Below are positions 18,733 to 26,811 of a stretch of DNA of 64,000 nucleotides, piece by piece. Source of the DNA: Aegicerativicinus sediminis (GTDB taxonomy: Bacteria > Bacteroidota > Bacteroidia > Flavobacteriales > Flavobacteriaceae); assembly GCF_015476115.1 (NCBI RefSeq), contig NZ_CP064295.1:1792001-1856000 (forward strand), given 5' to 3'. The stretch's first letter is position 1. Each line of letters begins with the position of its first letter. The notes beneath the pieces were generated by a model, which worked only from the letters and a program-made list of their open reading frames with translations, had not been told where the DNA came from and did no database searches. Made by a program: the position numbers and the translations under genes.

Positions 18733-19090
18733 TTTGGTTGATTTAATAATTGGATAGGAATACGTGTATAAATACTCTAACAATTGGTTGCTAACTAAGA
18801 TACTAAAATGACAGCACTCTTTTTAAGTAGAGAATAGCAGGGCGTATTGAATTGTGATTTCCAAATTATTAAGAATAAATCAGAACTTAATTATTTGTCA
18901 TAATACCACAATAAGTGTTTAAAGAAAAATGCTTCTTGGCTCGTGGTGATGGACAAAATATCTATTTTACTGGAATTGGAATTGACAAATTCCAACAGTT
19001 TTTGCTTTTTATAGAATTCCTTCACTTTTAATTTTCTTTCCATTACTATGAGTTTTTGAATCAGTAAATATCGCCCTTCTTTAATGCTAT
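18733..19090. other. 358-bp interval between S9 peptidase and NTF2-like gene
   Basis: The interval holds the TATCTTAG motif at 18795-18802. It also contains an 81-codon frame (18891-19136, minus) that overlaps the 3' end of the NTF2-like gene. That frame has no recognisable domain, no signal and no start context, and its start lies inside the coding region of its neighbour, so I do not call it. Nothing else is visible. Confidence 0.5.
18795..18802 (-). promoter_or_regulatory. Repeated promoter motif (TATCTTAG) for S9 peptidase
   Basis: The plus strand reads ACTAAGATACTAAAATGA around this site. On the coding strand the box TATCTTAG lies about 63-70 bp before the 18732 start and decides that start over 18783. 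Confidence 0.55.
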
Positions 19091-19549
19091 TTAACCCTTT
19101 TTTAGATTCGAGGAATGTAAATGTGCAATCTTCCATTTTCCATTTTCCATAATCATTACTAAAGTTCGTCGCGACAACGAACTTTCGCCGCTACCTAAAT
19201 GGAAAGTAACAATTGCAGTGTTTTGATAGGTTTGAATATTAATGTCCTTCGGGCTTATTTGTAATGTTCTTGTATTTTCTGAATCATTAAATTCTGGAAA
19301 AACTGTAAGCCAAACAGCATCAATGTCCTTTCTCCCTTTTACCCTTTTTGCATGCTCCCACAAAGGATAGAAGATAGTAGCATCCTCGGTAAAGGATTCC
19401 TGAAATGTTGTCCAATCAAAATTATTAAAGGCTGTTATAAAATTAGTTGCAGCTTCCATTGCGGACTCTGACTGCTCATTTTGTGCCTTGGCATTGAAGT
19501 GAATTATTAAGGAGAGTATAAGAAAAATAAGTCGGGATTTTGTTTTCAT
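19091..19549 (-). CDS. Exported NTF2-like (YybH/SnoaL) protein
   Basis: A 152-residue protein with a signal peptide (FLILSLIIHFNAKAQ) and a single NTF2-like domain: AATNFITAFNNFDWTTFQESFTEDATIFYP, then AKRVKGRKDIDAVW and a terminal strand MIMENGKWKIAHLHSS. Proteins of this type bind small ligands in a cone-shaped pocket. No catalytic residues can be assigned. It is one of three NTF2-like proteins in the window (also 8455 and 60992). Confidence 0.87.
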   Translation of the reverse strand: MKTKSRLIFLILSLIIHFNAKAQNEQSESAMEAATNFITAFNNFDWTTFQESFTEDATIFYPLWEHAKRVKGRKDIDAVWLTVFPEFNDSENTRTLQISPKDINIQTYQNTAIVTFHLGSGESSLSRRTLVMIMENGKWKIAHLHSSNLKKG

Positions 19550-19604
19550 TGCTTTAATTCAAATAATTCAACTTGTTATGGTTTATGAATAGTTGGTGTG
19601 ATTA

Positions 19605-20132
19605 CTATTCTTGATCAGTTGGTTTTTGCTCGTCGACGGACTTATACATTCCTTCAGATATTTCTATGTCGGTATCCACAATTTCATCTATATGATTCTG
19701 AAATTCTGGAAAGAATAATTCCCTTCGCAACTTCCAGAAAAGGCGAAATCCAGGCTGGTCTTTTACACCAATAGCGGCTTTTGTAATGGATTCTTCTATG
19801 TGTGAATCTAGTGTTCCCTGCTGACTTAAATAGTAACTGTTTTGAAACGTTAAAAACAGACCGTGCAAACTTATAATGACTTGAAACCGTTCTTCTGAGG
19901 TTAAGGCTTCAGGGTCAGCCATGAAATTATAAAAAAGGCTACTTGATTGTTGGTTATTACCCATTTCATTATACCAAGATGAAATGGTTGCAACCGTACT
20001 CGCGGCTGTGGCGGATTTGGTTGCTTTTGTGTTTTCTGTGAATTGGATGCCAACAAAAATTAGTGAAATGACAATCGCGATAGCACCCACTATTTCAGTA
20101 ATAATACTGATCTTTTGAATTCTGTTTTCCAT
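19605..20132 (-). CDS. Hypothetical single-pass membrane protein, 175 aa
   Basis: One N-terminal membrane segment at about residues 8-27 (IITEIVGAIAIVISLIFVGI) is followed by QFTENTKATKSATAASTVA and a helical domain without known motifs (SLHGLFLTFQNSYYLSQQG, GFRLFWKLRRELFFPEF). Proteins with this layout are frequent in marine bacteria and uncharacterised. The terminal region is strongly acidic. The start is 56 bp upstream of the NTF2-like gene start region, and its own TATCTTAG motif lies about 74 bp upstream. Function unknown. Confidence 0.75.
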   Translation of the reverse strand: MENRIQKISIITEIVGAIAIVISLIFVGIQFTENTKATKSATAASTVATISSWYNEMGNNQQSSSLFYNFMADPEALTSEERFQVIISLHGLFLTFQNSYYLSQQGTLDSHIEESITKAAIGVKDQPGFRLFWKLRRELFFPEFQNHIDEIVDTDIEISEGMYKSVDEQKPTDQE

Positions 20133-20205
20133 GTTCTTTCAAAAAAATAGGTTAGTTATTTGTAGGTCCAACAATATGAAAAACGGGGAGTTATGTTGAT
20201 TGTAT

Positions 20206-20213
20206 CTAAGATA
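20206..20213 (-). promoter_or_regulatory. Repeated promoter motif (TATCTTAG)
   Basis: The plus strand reads CTAAGATAGTAAAATGAAGGGA here. The coding-strand box lies 74-81 bp before the 175-aa hypothetical protein at 19605-20132. Confidence 0.5.
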
Positions 20214-20300
20214 GTAAAATGAAGGGATTTTGGGTAGGGGAGTATATTTCTGCAAGAAATTTTCTAGAATATTACAGTTACAGCTTGTTGTAATGGTTAT

Positions 20301-20816
20301 TTAACTTTTTAATTCTTCAATAAAAGTTGCGACTTGTTTTTCAGAATAATGCCCGTTGAATTGAAAATAAGAACCAGTTTGATTAATCACTAAAACACCA
20401 AAACAAGACTTTTTTCTTTTGAAGAAATTATCTAAAAGAAAATCATCGGCATCATCAAAATAGGTGATGTTGTCAAGTTTATTTTTTACACGTTCTCCAT
20501 TTGATAGCACCTGAATATACAAGCAATTTTCGGTATCTATAGTGGCATAAAAATCTTTCCGGAATTTCTTTCCTTGTGAAGTTATTTTATTATTATCAAA
20601 ATGGCAGCTAGAAATGGGTTGGTTGTAGTGAATGATTAAAATTTCTTCATTATCCCAACCATAAGTTGATTGTATAAATTGTAACTGTTCCGTACTTACT
20701 TTATCAGCAAAATCATAATAAATAGGTTTATTATTTCCTAAGGTTGTAGTAGTGGAGGTTGAAGAACAAGACGTTATGAATATCGACAATAGGGTAAAGA
20801 ATATAATTTTGTTCAT
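20301..20816 (-). CDS. Hypothetical lipoprotein, 171 aa
   Basis: A lipobox is clear (LLSIFITSCSSTS, Cys at about 17), followed by a Ser/Thr linker. The remaining 140 residues read like an alpha/beta thioredoxin-type core without the CxxC (EEILIIHYNQPISSCHF, FGVLVINQTGSYFQFNGHY, ending EKQVATFIEELKS), but I cannot confirm the fold. Stands between a GNAT gene and the 175-aa membrane protein, with its own promoter motif. Function unknown. Confidence 0.72.
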   Translation of the reverse strand: MNKIIFFTLLSIFITSCSSTSTTTTLGNNKPIYYDFADKVSTEQLQFIQSTYGWDNEEILIIHYNQPISSCHFDNNKITSQGKKFRKDFYATIDTENCLYIQVLSNGERVKNKLDNITYFDDADDFLLDNFFKRKKSCFGVLVINQTGSYFQFNGHYSEKQVATFIEELKS

Positions 20817-20857
20817 GTAAGGCTTTGGGGTTGGTGCAATTTATTAATGAATTTGGG

Positions 20858-20865
20858 CTAAGATA
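20858..20865 (-). promoter_or_regulatory. Repeated promoter motif (TATCTTAG)
   Basis: The plus strand reads GCTAAGATAATAAAATTAAG. The coding-strand box lies 42-49 bp before the 171-aa lipoprotein start. Beyond it, TTTTGGTTGGTGAGG matches the interior of the type A palindromes at 26.3 and 51.2 kb. Confidence 0.5.
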
Positions 20866-20942
20866 ATAAAATTAAGGAGTTTTGGTTGGTGAGGAAATTA
20901 CGAAATGCAATCGCAAATAATGGTTGCTAAAACCTGTAGGGT

Positions 20943-21398
20943 TTAATTATTTATCCTTTTTTCAAATAGTATTTTTCTAACTCCAAAGTCTGTATCCCAT
21001 TGTTTTATTTCTTTGAATCCTAGTTTTTTATATAACTCTGTAGCTGGATTGTTTTTAACACCTGTTTCAACAATAAAAAGTTTAGAATCAAATTTATTAA
21101 ATGTGAATTCTATCAATTTTCTTCCTATTCCACGTCTAAAAAATTTCGGGTTCACAACCAAACTATTGATGTCTGTGAGTTGTTCTGTTTGTTCAATTTC
21201 TATTACACCAGCCAATTCATCCTCTTCAAAATATCCATAGAAATCATTAGGGCTTTTAAGAAAACTTTCAAAAGGTCTTTTAAGAGGAGGAAAGTCATTT
21301 GCCTTTAAAAGTTCTGCTTCAACAGCATATGATAATTGAAAAACAGAAAAGATCTGTTTTGATGTTTCTATATCACTGTTTTGGAGTTTTTTAATCAT
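20943..21398 (-). CDS. GNAT family N-acetyltransferase
   Basis: A 151-residue acetyltransferase. The acetyl-CoA binding motif A is VNPKFFRRGIGRKLIEF (Q/RxxGxG/A as RRGIGR). The preceding strand is GVIEIEQTEQLTDINSL, and motif B is NPATELYKKLGFKEIKQWD. It transfers an acetyl group from acetyl-CoA to an amine, with the acceptor unknown. Ends about 125 bp before the lipoprotein gene and begins about 80 bp from a DUF6090 gene. Confidence 0.9.
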   Translation of the reverse strand: MIKKLQNSDIETSKQIFSVFQLSYAVEAELLKANDFPPLKRPFESFLKSPNDFYGYFEEDELAGVIEIEQTEQLTDINSLVVNPKFFRRGIGRKLIEFTFNKFDSKLFIVETGVKNNPATELYKKLGFKEIKQWDTDFGVRKILFEKRINN

Positions 21399-21477
21399 GG
21401 TACTTTTGCGAGTTATTGATCCTAATTAAGTTCAATAGTTTAGAACAAGCGATTACTTATAGCTTATTCAGCTTAGT

Positions 21478-22206
21478 TTATTCCTCCAACACATGTAATA
21501 GTTTTTCAATGCTTTGTCTTGCTTTCTCGTTTTGATCTATTCGAAAATGATAAGTTCGTAATAATGAAAGTGCCCTGTTGTTAAATAATCTGTATTGGTC
21601 CGAATTTAGATCTAATCTCCAGTCATTTGGGTTTTCTGACCTATTTGTTGGAGTTTCATAAAATGAAAGCATGTCAACCGCATTTTCAAATTCAAGATCA
21701 CTCAAGACCCATTTTTGAACTACTTCCGCGCGGTTTTTTTCATAAAAGTCCTGAACGGCTTTAAATTCTAGTATGGCATGTTTGGTCTTGTCGCTAAAAA
21801 TTTCAAGGCTTCCGGTATTAATGATATCATCAACGGTATAGGCAATGCTTTGGTAGTAGTCGCCGAAATAACTAACGTCAGGCATTTTTTGGATTAAGAC
21901 ATCAATTCCCTTATCGGGATTTATAAAATAGGATAAATAATTAGTTATTTCTTTCCGTTTAAGAAAGCACATAGTGTCTAATTGATTCAATCTATCTAAA
22001 TCGGTTCTTAGTTCATTAATAAGGGTTTTATTGTAGTTTATTGCTTTTTGTTTCTGTTTTGAAATATCATTCGCATTATTGATTTGTAGTGCAATCAAAA
22101 TTCCAATAACTACTAATATTACTTCTCCTATAGCATAAATAAAATACCGAGTAAATTTATTTTCAGACAGCAAATTTTGTCTAATATTTCTAAAGAATTT
22201 TATCAT
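21478..22206 (-). CDS. DUF6090 family membrane protein (copy 1)
   Basis: First of 17 members here of a Bacteroidota family of unknown function. The family layout, seen in all copies: residues 1-25 amphipathic and basic, one membrane helix at about 25-43 containing YAIGE..LVVIGILIALQ, a charged helical stretch, a semi-conserved central block at about 120-150 (pattern L-x-x-S/T-G ... L-I-K-N-x-x-L ... YY), and a variable C-terminus. In this 242-residue copy the block is IINTGSLEIFSDKTKHAIL. It starts 16 bp after the DUF418 gene ends, so the two are surely cotranscribed. Confidence 0.88.
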   Translation of the reverse strand: MIKFFRNIRQNLLSENKFTRYFIYAIGEVILVVIGILIALQINNANDISKQKQKAINYNKTLINELRTDLDRLNQLDTMCFLKRKEITNYLSYFINPDKGIDVLIQKMPDVSYFGDYYQSIAYTVDDIINTGSLEIFSDKTKHAILEFKAVQDFYEKNRAEVVQKWVLSDLEFENAVDMLSFYETPTNRSENPNDWRLDLNSDQYRLFNNRALSLLRTYHFRIDQNEKARQSIEKLLHVLEE

Positions 22207-22222
22207 TGGGTATAGATGGTTA

Positions 22223-23431
22223 TCACTTAATAGTTATTTGAATATTGTTTATTTCAGAATTTTGCACTTTCATAGTTTGCCAACTCCTATTTGTTCCACT
22301 TCTCCAGAACCATTCTAGTGGCCCAAATCTATATTTACTAAACCACCACTTACTAAAATATATCTGTCCTATAAAAAAAAGTAGTCCGAGTAACAATGCC
22401 ACTGTTCCTGATAATTTCAATAACAAGCCTAATCCGTAACCGTAAAAAATGAAAATTCCGAAAGCAGATTGTAAAACATATGTTGTTAGACCCATTTTTC
22501 CGACGGGTATTAATTGTTTTACTATTTTCTGTGTTTTAATTGATTTATATAGAAGAAGTACTAATCCAATGTAAAGAAGTGGAATAAAAATATTAGAGAC
22601 ATCCTTGGCAATAGACCCAACAAATCGAGTCAATTCAGAATTTGCTGGTGCTGACAAATAGAAATTAATTACGACTAATGGAATACCAATAAATGCCGTA
22701 ACAAGAATTAATTTTTTAAGTGGAATTTTTTCGATATTCTCGTGCCATTTTTTTCGTCCAACCCAGAGACCCAATAAAAACAAACCCGGTATTACCCAAA
22801 GCCTACCACTAAATTTCAGATAATTATACTTATTGATAAATCCTATCGTACTATTTGAAACAAGTAGCTTTTGGTATTCGCCATCGAGGATTAATTGAAA
22901 GTAATTCATAGCCATTTCTACCGGATTTGGATTTATCGCGCCAGGTTGATTTACCGGAACTGGCGGCTGAATAAGTGCAATGGCTTTAATAAAATTACCG
23001 GGAACATTCAACGCAAAGAACAATCCAAGAATCAAAATTAGCTTTGTTGGGAATTTTCTAAATGGAATTAAAGCCATTCCAAATACAGCATACACCGTTA
23101 AAAAATCTCCACGATAATGTATATGGTGGATATACCCAATAAGAAAAAGCAAGACAAGGCGCCAGGCAAATTTTAAAGCACTGGAATTTTCCTTTTGGCC
23201 TAATATCAAATAGAAACTTAATCCGAAAAGCATTGAGAAAATCGCATAAAATTTCCCTACAAATAAATTTTGAATTATAGTTTGAGAAACTGAATCTATT
23301 GGAAAAATCATATTAAATCCCACGTACTTCGGCGGCGTGAAGCTTGCTGGATAGCCTTGAAACATATGCGTCATTATGATGCCAAATAACGCAAAACCTC
23401 TCATTGCATCTATTTCCTCAATTCTCTTCAT
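22223..23431 (-). CDS. DUF418 domain membrane protein
   Basis: A 402-residue multi-spanning protein. The start MKRIEEIDAMRGFALFGIIM is the typical opening of the acyltransferase-3-related DUF418 group, followed by about ten hydrophobic segments. The C-terminal DUF418 signature is present (GKMGLTTYVLQSAFGIFIFY, then LLFFIGQIYFSKWWFSKYRF and GPLEWFWRSGT). Members are thought to be transporters or acyl-transfer membrane proteins, but none of this is established. Forms an operon with DUF6090 copy 1. The promoter motif lies about 100 bp upstream. Confidence 0.9.
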   Translation of the reverse strand: MKRIEEIDAMRGFALFGIIMTHMFQGYPASFTPPKYVGFNMIFPIDSVSQTIIQNLFVGKFYAIFSMLFGLSFYLILGQKENSSALKFAWRLVLLFLIGYIHHIHYRGDFLTVYAVFGMALIPFRKFPTKLILILGLFFALNVPGNFIKAIALIQPPVPVNQPGAINPNPVEMAMNYFQLILDGEYQKLLVSNSTIGFINKYNYLKFSGRLWVIPGLFLLGLWVGRKKWHENIEKIPLKKLILVTAFIGIPLVVINFYLSAPANSELTRFVGSIAKDVSNIFIPLLYIGLVLLLYKSIKTQKIVKQLIPVGKMGLTTYVLQSAFGIFIFYGYGLGLLLKLSGTVALLLGLLFFIGQIYFSKWWFSKYRFGPLEWFWRSGTNRSWQTMKVQNSEINNIQITIK

Positions 23432-23533
23432 TAGTCTTTTTGGTTGTTAGTTTGATAAGCTTTTTTATGGCGCAGCGTATGTTTTAAAAGATCACTAACG
23501 TCTTTTATTTTTCAGCTTTGTGTAGGTATAAGA

Positions 23534-23541
23534 CTAAGATA
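23534..23541 (-). promoter_or_regulatory. Repeated promoter motif (TATCTTAG) for DUF418-DUF6090 operon
   Basis: The plus strand reads ACTAAGATAGTAAAATGA. The coding-strand box lies 103-110 bp before the DUF418 start, the longest spacing in the set. Confidence 0.5.
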
Positions 23542-23636
23542 GTAAAATGATGGAAATTTGGCGGCTCGTAAATTCCAAATAGCCCTATTAATTATGGGAG
23601 ATATGAAACCATAGGTTTTCTGAAAAATTAACCGCT

Positions 23637-23999
23637 TTAAATTTCAATTAAGGCATAGATAAGCCCGATTACTATATTGAGCAAAACACAGCTAATTCCT
23701 AAGGCATATTTCCATTTTGGGATTAAGCCCAGAGAAACCAAATAGCCCATTAAGATTATTATTCCATATAGGCTTGGATAAATAATATAGATGAAACCCC
23801 CATGGCCCGAACTAGCTGAAATTTCAGCATTTAAGGCAATTGTAGTGGAAAGGAAAATTGAAATGATTATTGCCATTAACATAAGGGCCGAAACAGATGT
23901 GAAGGGTTTTGTTTTGTTATCTTCTAATAGCTGATTTTTAGCTAAGATTATGGAATATAAAATAACGATGAAGATTAATCCTATAAAGATAAATTTCAA
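23637..23999 (-). CDS. Hypothetical four-helix membrane protein, 120 aa
   Basis: Almost entirely hydrophobic, with segments at about 2-19, 33-55, 67-88 and 94-115. The loop NAEISASSGHGGFIYIIYPS between the second and third helix is polar and glycine-rich. No family recognised. It lies 80 bp upstream of DUF6090 copy 2 in transcription order and could be in the same transcript only by read-through. Function unknown. Confidence 0.65.
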   Translation of the reverse strand: MKFIFIGLIFIVILYSIILAKNQLLEDNKTKPFTSVSALMLMAIIISIFLSTTIALNAEISASSGHGGFIYIIYPSLYGIIILMGYLVSLGLIPKWKYALGISCVLLNIVIGLIYALIEI

Positions 24000-24080
24000 G
24001 TCTTGATTTTTTTAATGGTGTACAACTACCTCCTTTAAGAACCAATTTAATGCTTTATACACATTGATGTGGTTTCGTTT

Positions 24081-24872
24081 TCAAAGGATTGTGTTTATGC
24101 TTTTTATTAGGTTGTCAATAGAGCTAATTAATGAATCCATAGCATAAAAAACGGCTCTTAATTCCGCAAACCTTGCTGTATACATACTCGCAAATTCTCG
24201 ATTATTGAAAAAAGCTTCAAGGTCATTTGTAAAATATTTTTTATTCGATTTCAGAATTGTGTTGTCTGTCAATCTATTAGCTTGTTCACTCGGATTGGAG
24301 AGGCTTTGTGTATACATATCTAAAATACTAAAGTGATTAGTGAGATATGGTAACTCAATTTCTTTCCAGTATTCTTCAAATCTATCAAGAGTAACATTGA
24401 CGTTTTGGATTTCTGAATTATACACTAATAAATTGTTCTTAATCTCACCCGTTAAAAAGGCGCTATAATAACCAGAATTAATAAAATCACTAAGTGACGT
24501 TGTTGTTAAAGATTTAAGTCTTAGTGGGCCTAATTTTCCTATTTTATTTAAAAGGAATAGATCTTTATCATCCAAATCCATGTTTTTATTTAATGAATCG
24601 ATCAGATTAAGGCTATTTCTGATTTGGGCATTTACGACATCTATATTAAATTTCAATTTTTCCTTATTGGATATTAATTCGGCCCTAAGTGTAATTAAGT
24701 TGTTTTTTGTGTTGGCTTCAATATTCCTTTTATCATTTAGATTATTAACTTGAAGTGCTATTAAAATTCCAATTACAACAAGAATTATTTCTCCAAGAGC
24801 ATAAAAGAGGTACTTGCTGAATTTGTTTTCAGAGATTAGTTTTTGTCTAATTTTTCTAAAGAATTTTATCAT
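24081..24872 (-). CDS. DUF6090 family membrane protein (copy 2)
   Basis: 263 residues. The N-terminal module MIKFFRKIRQKLISENKFSK plus YALGEIILVVIGILIALQVN is the ENKFSKYL subtype. The central block is degenerate (SLSDFINSGYYSAFLTGEIK, about 125-145), with a tyrosine pair after the glycine instead of hydrophobic residues. The C-terminal part is helical and ends in MDSLISSIDNLIKS. The leader just upstream carries GAAGCACAACG (plus strand, reading TGAAGCACAACG), the arm sequence of the palindromic elements, but no matching second arm is evident nearby. Confidence 0.87.
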   Translation of the reverse strand: MIKFFRKIRQKLISENKFSKYLFYALGEIILVVIGILIALQVNNLNDKRNIEANTKNNLITLRAELISNKEKLKFNIDVVNAQIRNSLNLIDSLNKNMDLDDKDLFLLNKIGKLGPLRLKSLTTTSLSDFINSGYYSAFLTGEIKNNLLVYNSEIQNVNVTLDRFEEYWKEIELPYLTNHFSILDMYTQSLSNPSEQANRLTDNTILKSNKKYFTNDLEAFFNNREFASMYTARFAELRAVFYAMDSLISSIDNLIKSINTIL

Positions 24873-25062
24873 TGGTTATTGGTAATATAAATGAAGCACA
24901 ACGTGTTTGGTTATGGGTTCGTTGCAGAAATATCCTCAGGGCTCTTTTTGCTGTAGTTGAACAATAGCAAATTTGAGTTAAATCCTGACACGTAAGGCCA
25001 TTTTAATTTCGTATAGTCCCCATTGTATTTTAGGTTTTTAATATTGATTCTTTATAAACTGC

Positions 25063-25833
25063 TTATTTTATATTTCTAAGTTTAATTTCCCTATTTAAGT
25101 TTGAAATGATTTTTTGATAAGTAGCCATCAGTCGATCACAGTGTATGGTTAGAATGTACAACTGATTAATATTTTTTGAAAGCAGGTTCTGGTACTCCAA
25201 ATCATTGATAAAGGACAGAGTTTGGCTTTTTATTTCATCGTTGTAATTCTCATAGTTAGATTGCCAAAGGTTTCCTTCAGAAGTGAAGGCAGGGACTCTT
25301 CTTAGCCTGGTTATTAAGTAATTACTTAAATTAGTGTTTGCGTCCTGCCACTTGTCCTCATCATCATCCCAAAATTTTACTTGATTAGGCCATGAGATTA
25401 ATAATTTTTTTAAAGTATCATTTTTAATATTATCAATTTGACCAGAATTTACTAACCCATTCAAAACAGTGTTTTGAGCGGCCCAGCTACCTCCAAAGAA
25501 GCCCTTAGGATATGCCTCGAATTTGGTTTCGAAAGGAATGGAGTCGTTTGTGATGAGGTTCCAGTACTTTAAACGATCTGAATACGCCGAATTCCTGCCT
25601 TGACATATATTTTGCAAACGCTTTATATTCCAGTCAAATTCATTTTTCAGGGCTACCAAAGCATTGTTTTCTGCTATGTTGTCTTTTCTTTCTTCATTCC
25701 AATTGTTAATTTGCAATGCGATCAAAATTCCAATAACCACGAGGATAATTTCACCAATTGCATATTTAATATACACTTCAGTTTTATTTTCCATAAGTAA
25801 GTTTTGGCGAATTTTCCTGAAGAATTTTATCAT
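25063..25833 (-). CDS. DUF6090 family membrane protein (copy 3)
   Basis: 256 residues. The N-terminal module is of the ENKTxxYxKYAIGE subtype, with QINNWNEERKDN after the membrane helix. The central block (VLNGLVNSGQIDNIKNDTLK, about 123-142) matches the family well. The variable region is unusually rich in Trp and Asp (KFWDDDEDKWQDAN). It lies 43 bp downstream of the VOC gene, with an inverted half-site of the palindromic element in that gap. Confidence 0.88.
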   Translation of the reverse strand: MIKFFRKIRQNLLMENKTEVYIKYAIGEIILVVIGILIALQINNWNEERKDNIAENNALVALKNEFDWNIKRLQNICQGRNSAYSDRLKYWNLITNDSIPFETKFEAYPKGFFGGSWAAQNTVLNGLVNSGQIDNIKNDTLKKLLISWPNQVKFWDDDEDKWQDANTNLSNYLITRLRRVPAFTSEGNLWQSNYENYNDEIKSQTLSFINDLEYQNLLSKNINQLYILTIHCDRLMATYQKIISNLNREIKLRNIK

Positions 25834-25846
25834 TAGTAAGCGGTTG

Positions 25847-25868
25847 GTTATACAAAGTTGTGTGTAAT
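25847..25868. repeat. Half-site of palindromic element
   Basis: The 22 bases read, as reverse complement, ATTACACACAAC then TTTGTATAAC, the same order as the start-side arm of the element at 26293-26424 but in opposite orientation. With that element it brackets the VOC gene. Confidence 0.5.
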
Positions 25869-25875
25869 GTTTTAA

Positions 25876-26268
25876 TCAATCCTCATTTCCGTTTTCAATT
25901 CTCCAAGGTGGGTTTAGTCTATTTTCACCGCCATAAAATAATATCAGTTGATTTCCGTCAACATCTTTTAATCTTGCTTCTCTCCACAACCACTTTTGGT
26001 CAATCGGTTCTTGGTCAAATTCAATTCCTTTAGTTTTTATTTTTTCAACTTGTTCGTCAAGATTTTCGCATTCAAAATACACATAAATTCCATCTCCATT
26101 TGGTAATTCGTCTGTTAAATGGATTGAAAAGGTAGAGTTTCCATTTGGGCATTCAAATCTTGCGTAGTGTGGTAGGGATTTCACAATTAATTTAAGTCCC
26201 AAATTTTCATAAAAAGGAATTGATTTTGTCAAATCCAAAGAGGGTACTGTTACTTGGTTCAAATTCAT
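25876..26268 (-). CDS. VOC family (glyoxalase/bleomycin-resistance fold) protein
   Basis: 130 residues with two beta-alpha-beta-beta-beta modules: NQVTVPSLDLTKSIPFYENLGLKLIV at the start and GIYVYFECENLDEQVEKIKTKG with DVDGNQLILFYGG at the end. Metal-binding positions typical of the fold (N-terminal polar residue, E in the last strand) are not clearly all kept, so it may be a binding protein rather than an enzyme. Flanked by a half-site on one side and a full type A palindrome on the other. Promoter motif 66 bp upstream, inside that palindrome. Confidence 0.88.
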   Translation of the reverse strand: MNLNQVTVPSLDLTKSIPFYENLGLKLIVKSLPHYARFECPNGNSTFSIHLTDELPNGDGIYVYFECENLDEQVEKIKTKGIEFDQEPIDQKWLWREARLKDVDGNQLILFYGGENRLNPPWRIENGNED

Positions 26269-26292
26269 GTTTTATTCGTCAGTTTACATTAC

Positions 26293-26424
26293 ACGCAACG
26301 GTTTGTATAACGCAGCGTTGCGTTGGTCTAGAACTAAGATAGTAAAATGAGGGAACTTTGGTTGGCGAGTGGATTCCGATTAGGAAGCCACGAAGCAATG
26401 GGCGTTATACGTTGTTGTGCGGCG
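26293..26424. repeat. attC-like palindromic element, type A
   Basis: About 132 bp. The arm near the VOC start reads GCAACGGTTTGTATAACGC. The far arm is the reverse complement of GCACAACAACGTATAACGC, so two paired boxes are interrupted by an asymmetric bulge (GGTTT against AAC). The non-pairing middle contains the TATCTTAG motif and GGAACTTTGGTTGGCGAGTGG-like sequence shared with the elements at 38.3, 50.3 and 51.2 kb. Confidence 0.75.
26334..26341 (-). promoter_or_regulatory. Repeated promoter motif inside type A palindrome
   Basis: CTAAGATA on plus, TATCTTAG on the coding strand, 66-73 bp before the VOC start and inside the palindromic element, so the element would bring the promoter with it. 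Confidence 0.5.
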
Positions 26425-26446
26425 TTTTATAATTTTTTAATGTCTT

Positions 26447-26707
26447 TTATTTTTTAAATCTTTTAATTATATAATCTATGGCTAACCCCAAAACTCCTGA
26501 AACAAAAACATCTATAATTAAAGAGCTAAATGAAATTTTTGGTTTGGTTTCCAAGCAATCAACGCATTCACCACTAAAAACTGTATAAAACGTTATGGGA
26601 AAGCCATAGGTGTCAGAACCGTCAATAGGCGTTTGAATTTTCATCGTTATCAATGTGAGGAAAAGAAAAATTAATAACGTAAAAAGTAATATTCTAATTA
26701 AGCTCAT
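26447..26707 (-). CDS. Small two-helix membrane protein, 86 aa
   Basis: 86 residues with an N-terminal membrane segment (LLFTLLIFLFLTLITM, about 7-22) and a second near the C-terminus (LIIDVFVSGVLGLAIDYII, about 63-81), ending in a basic KRFKK. The loop contains GECVDCLETK, a CxxC pair. It is bounded by palindromic elements 23 bp after its stop and about 9 bp before its start. No family recognised. Confidence 0.65.
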   Translation of the reverse strand: MSLIRILLFTLLIFLFLTLITMKIQTPIDGSDTYGFPITFYTVFSGECVDCLETKPKISFSSLIIDVFVSGVLGLAIDYIIKRFKK

Positions 26708-26715
26708 TCAATGAC

Positions 26716-26803
26716 GCACAACGTATGGATAAACGCATAATTGCGTTTATATCTTTTATGTCGTCAACACAAATCTAATGGATTTAAACTAGTTGTTGTT
26801 GCT
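26716..26803. repeat. Palindromic element, short type with perfect inner hairpin
   Basis: Begins GCACAACGTATGG 9 bp before the small membrane gene start. It contains an exact hairpin at 26729-26750 (ATAAACGCA, loop TAAT, TGCGTTTAT) and ends with GTTGTTGTTGCT. The outer arms are less well matched than in other elements. Confidence 0.55.
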
Positions 26804-26811
26804 AGCGGGTA

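Noticed and set aside
18733-18783. Longer start of the S9 peptidase
   Set aside because: The 17 extra residues have no signal character, and the start would be 12 bp from the promoter-like box. The signal peptide starts at 18732.
18891-19136. 81-codon frame on the minus strand overlapping the NTF2-like gene
   Set aside because: It starts inside the neighbouring coding region, has no domain, signal or conserved pattern, and the composition is that of AT-rich non-coding DNA.
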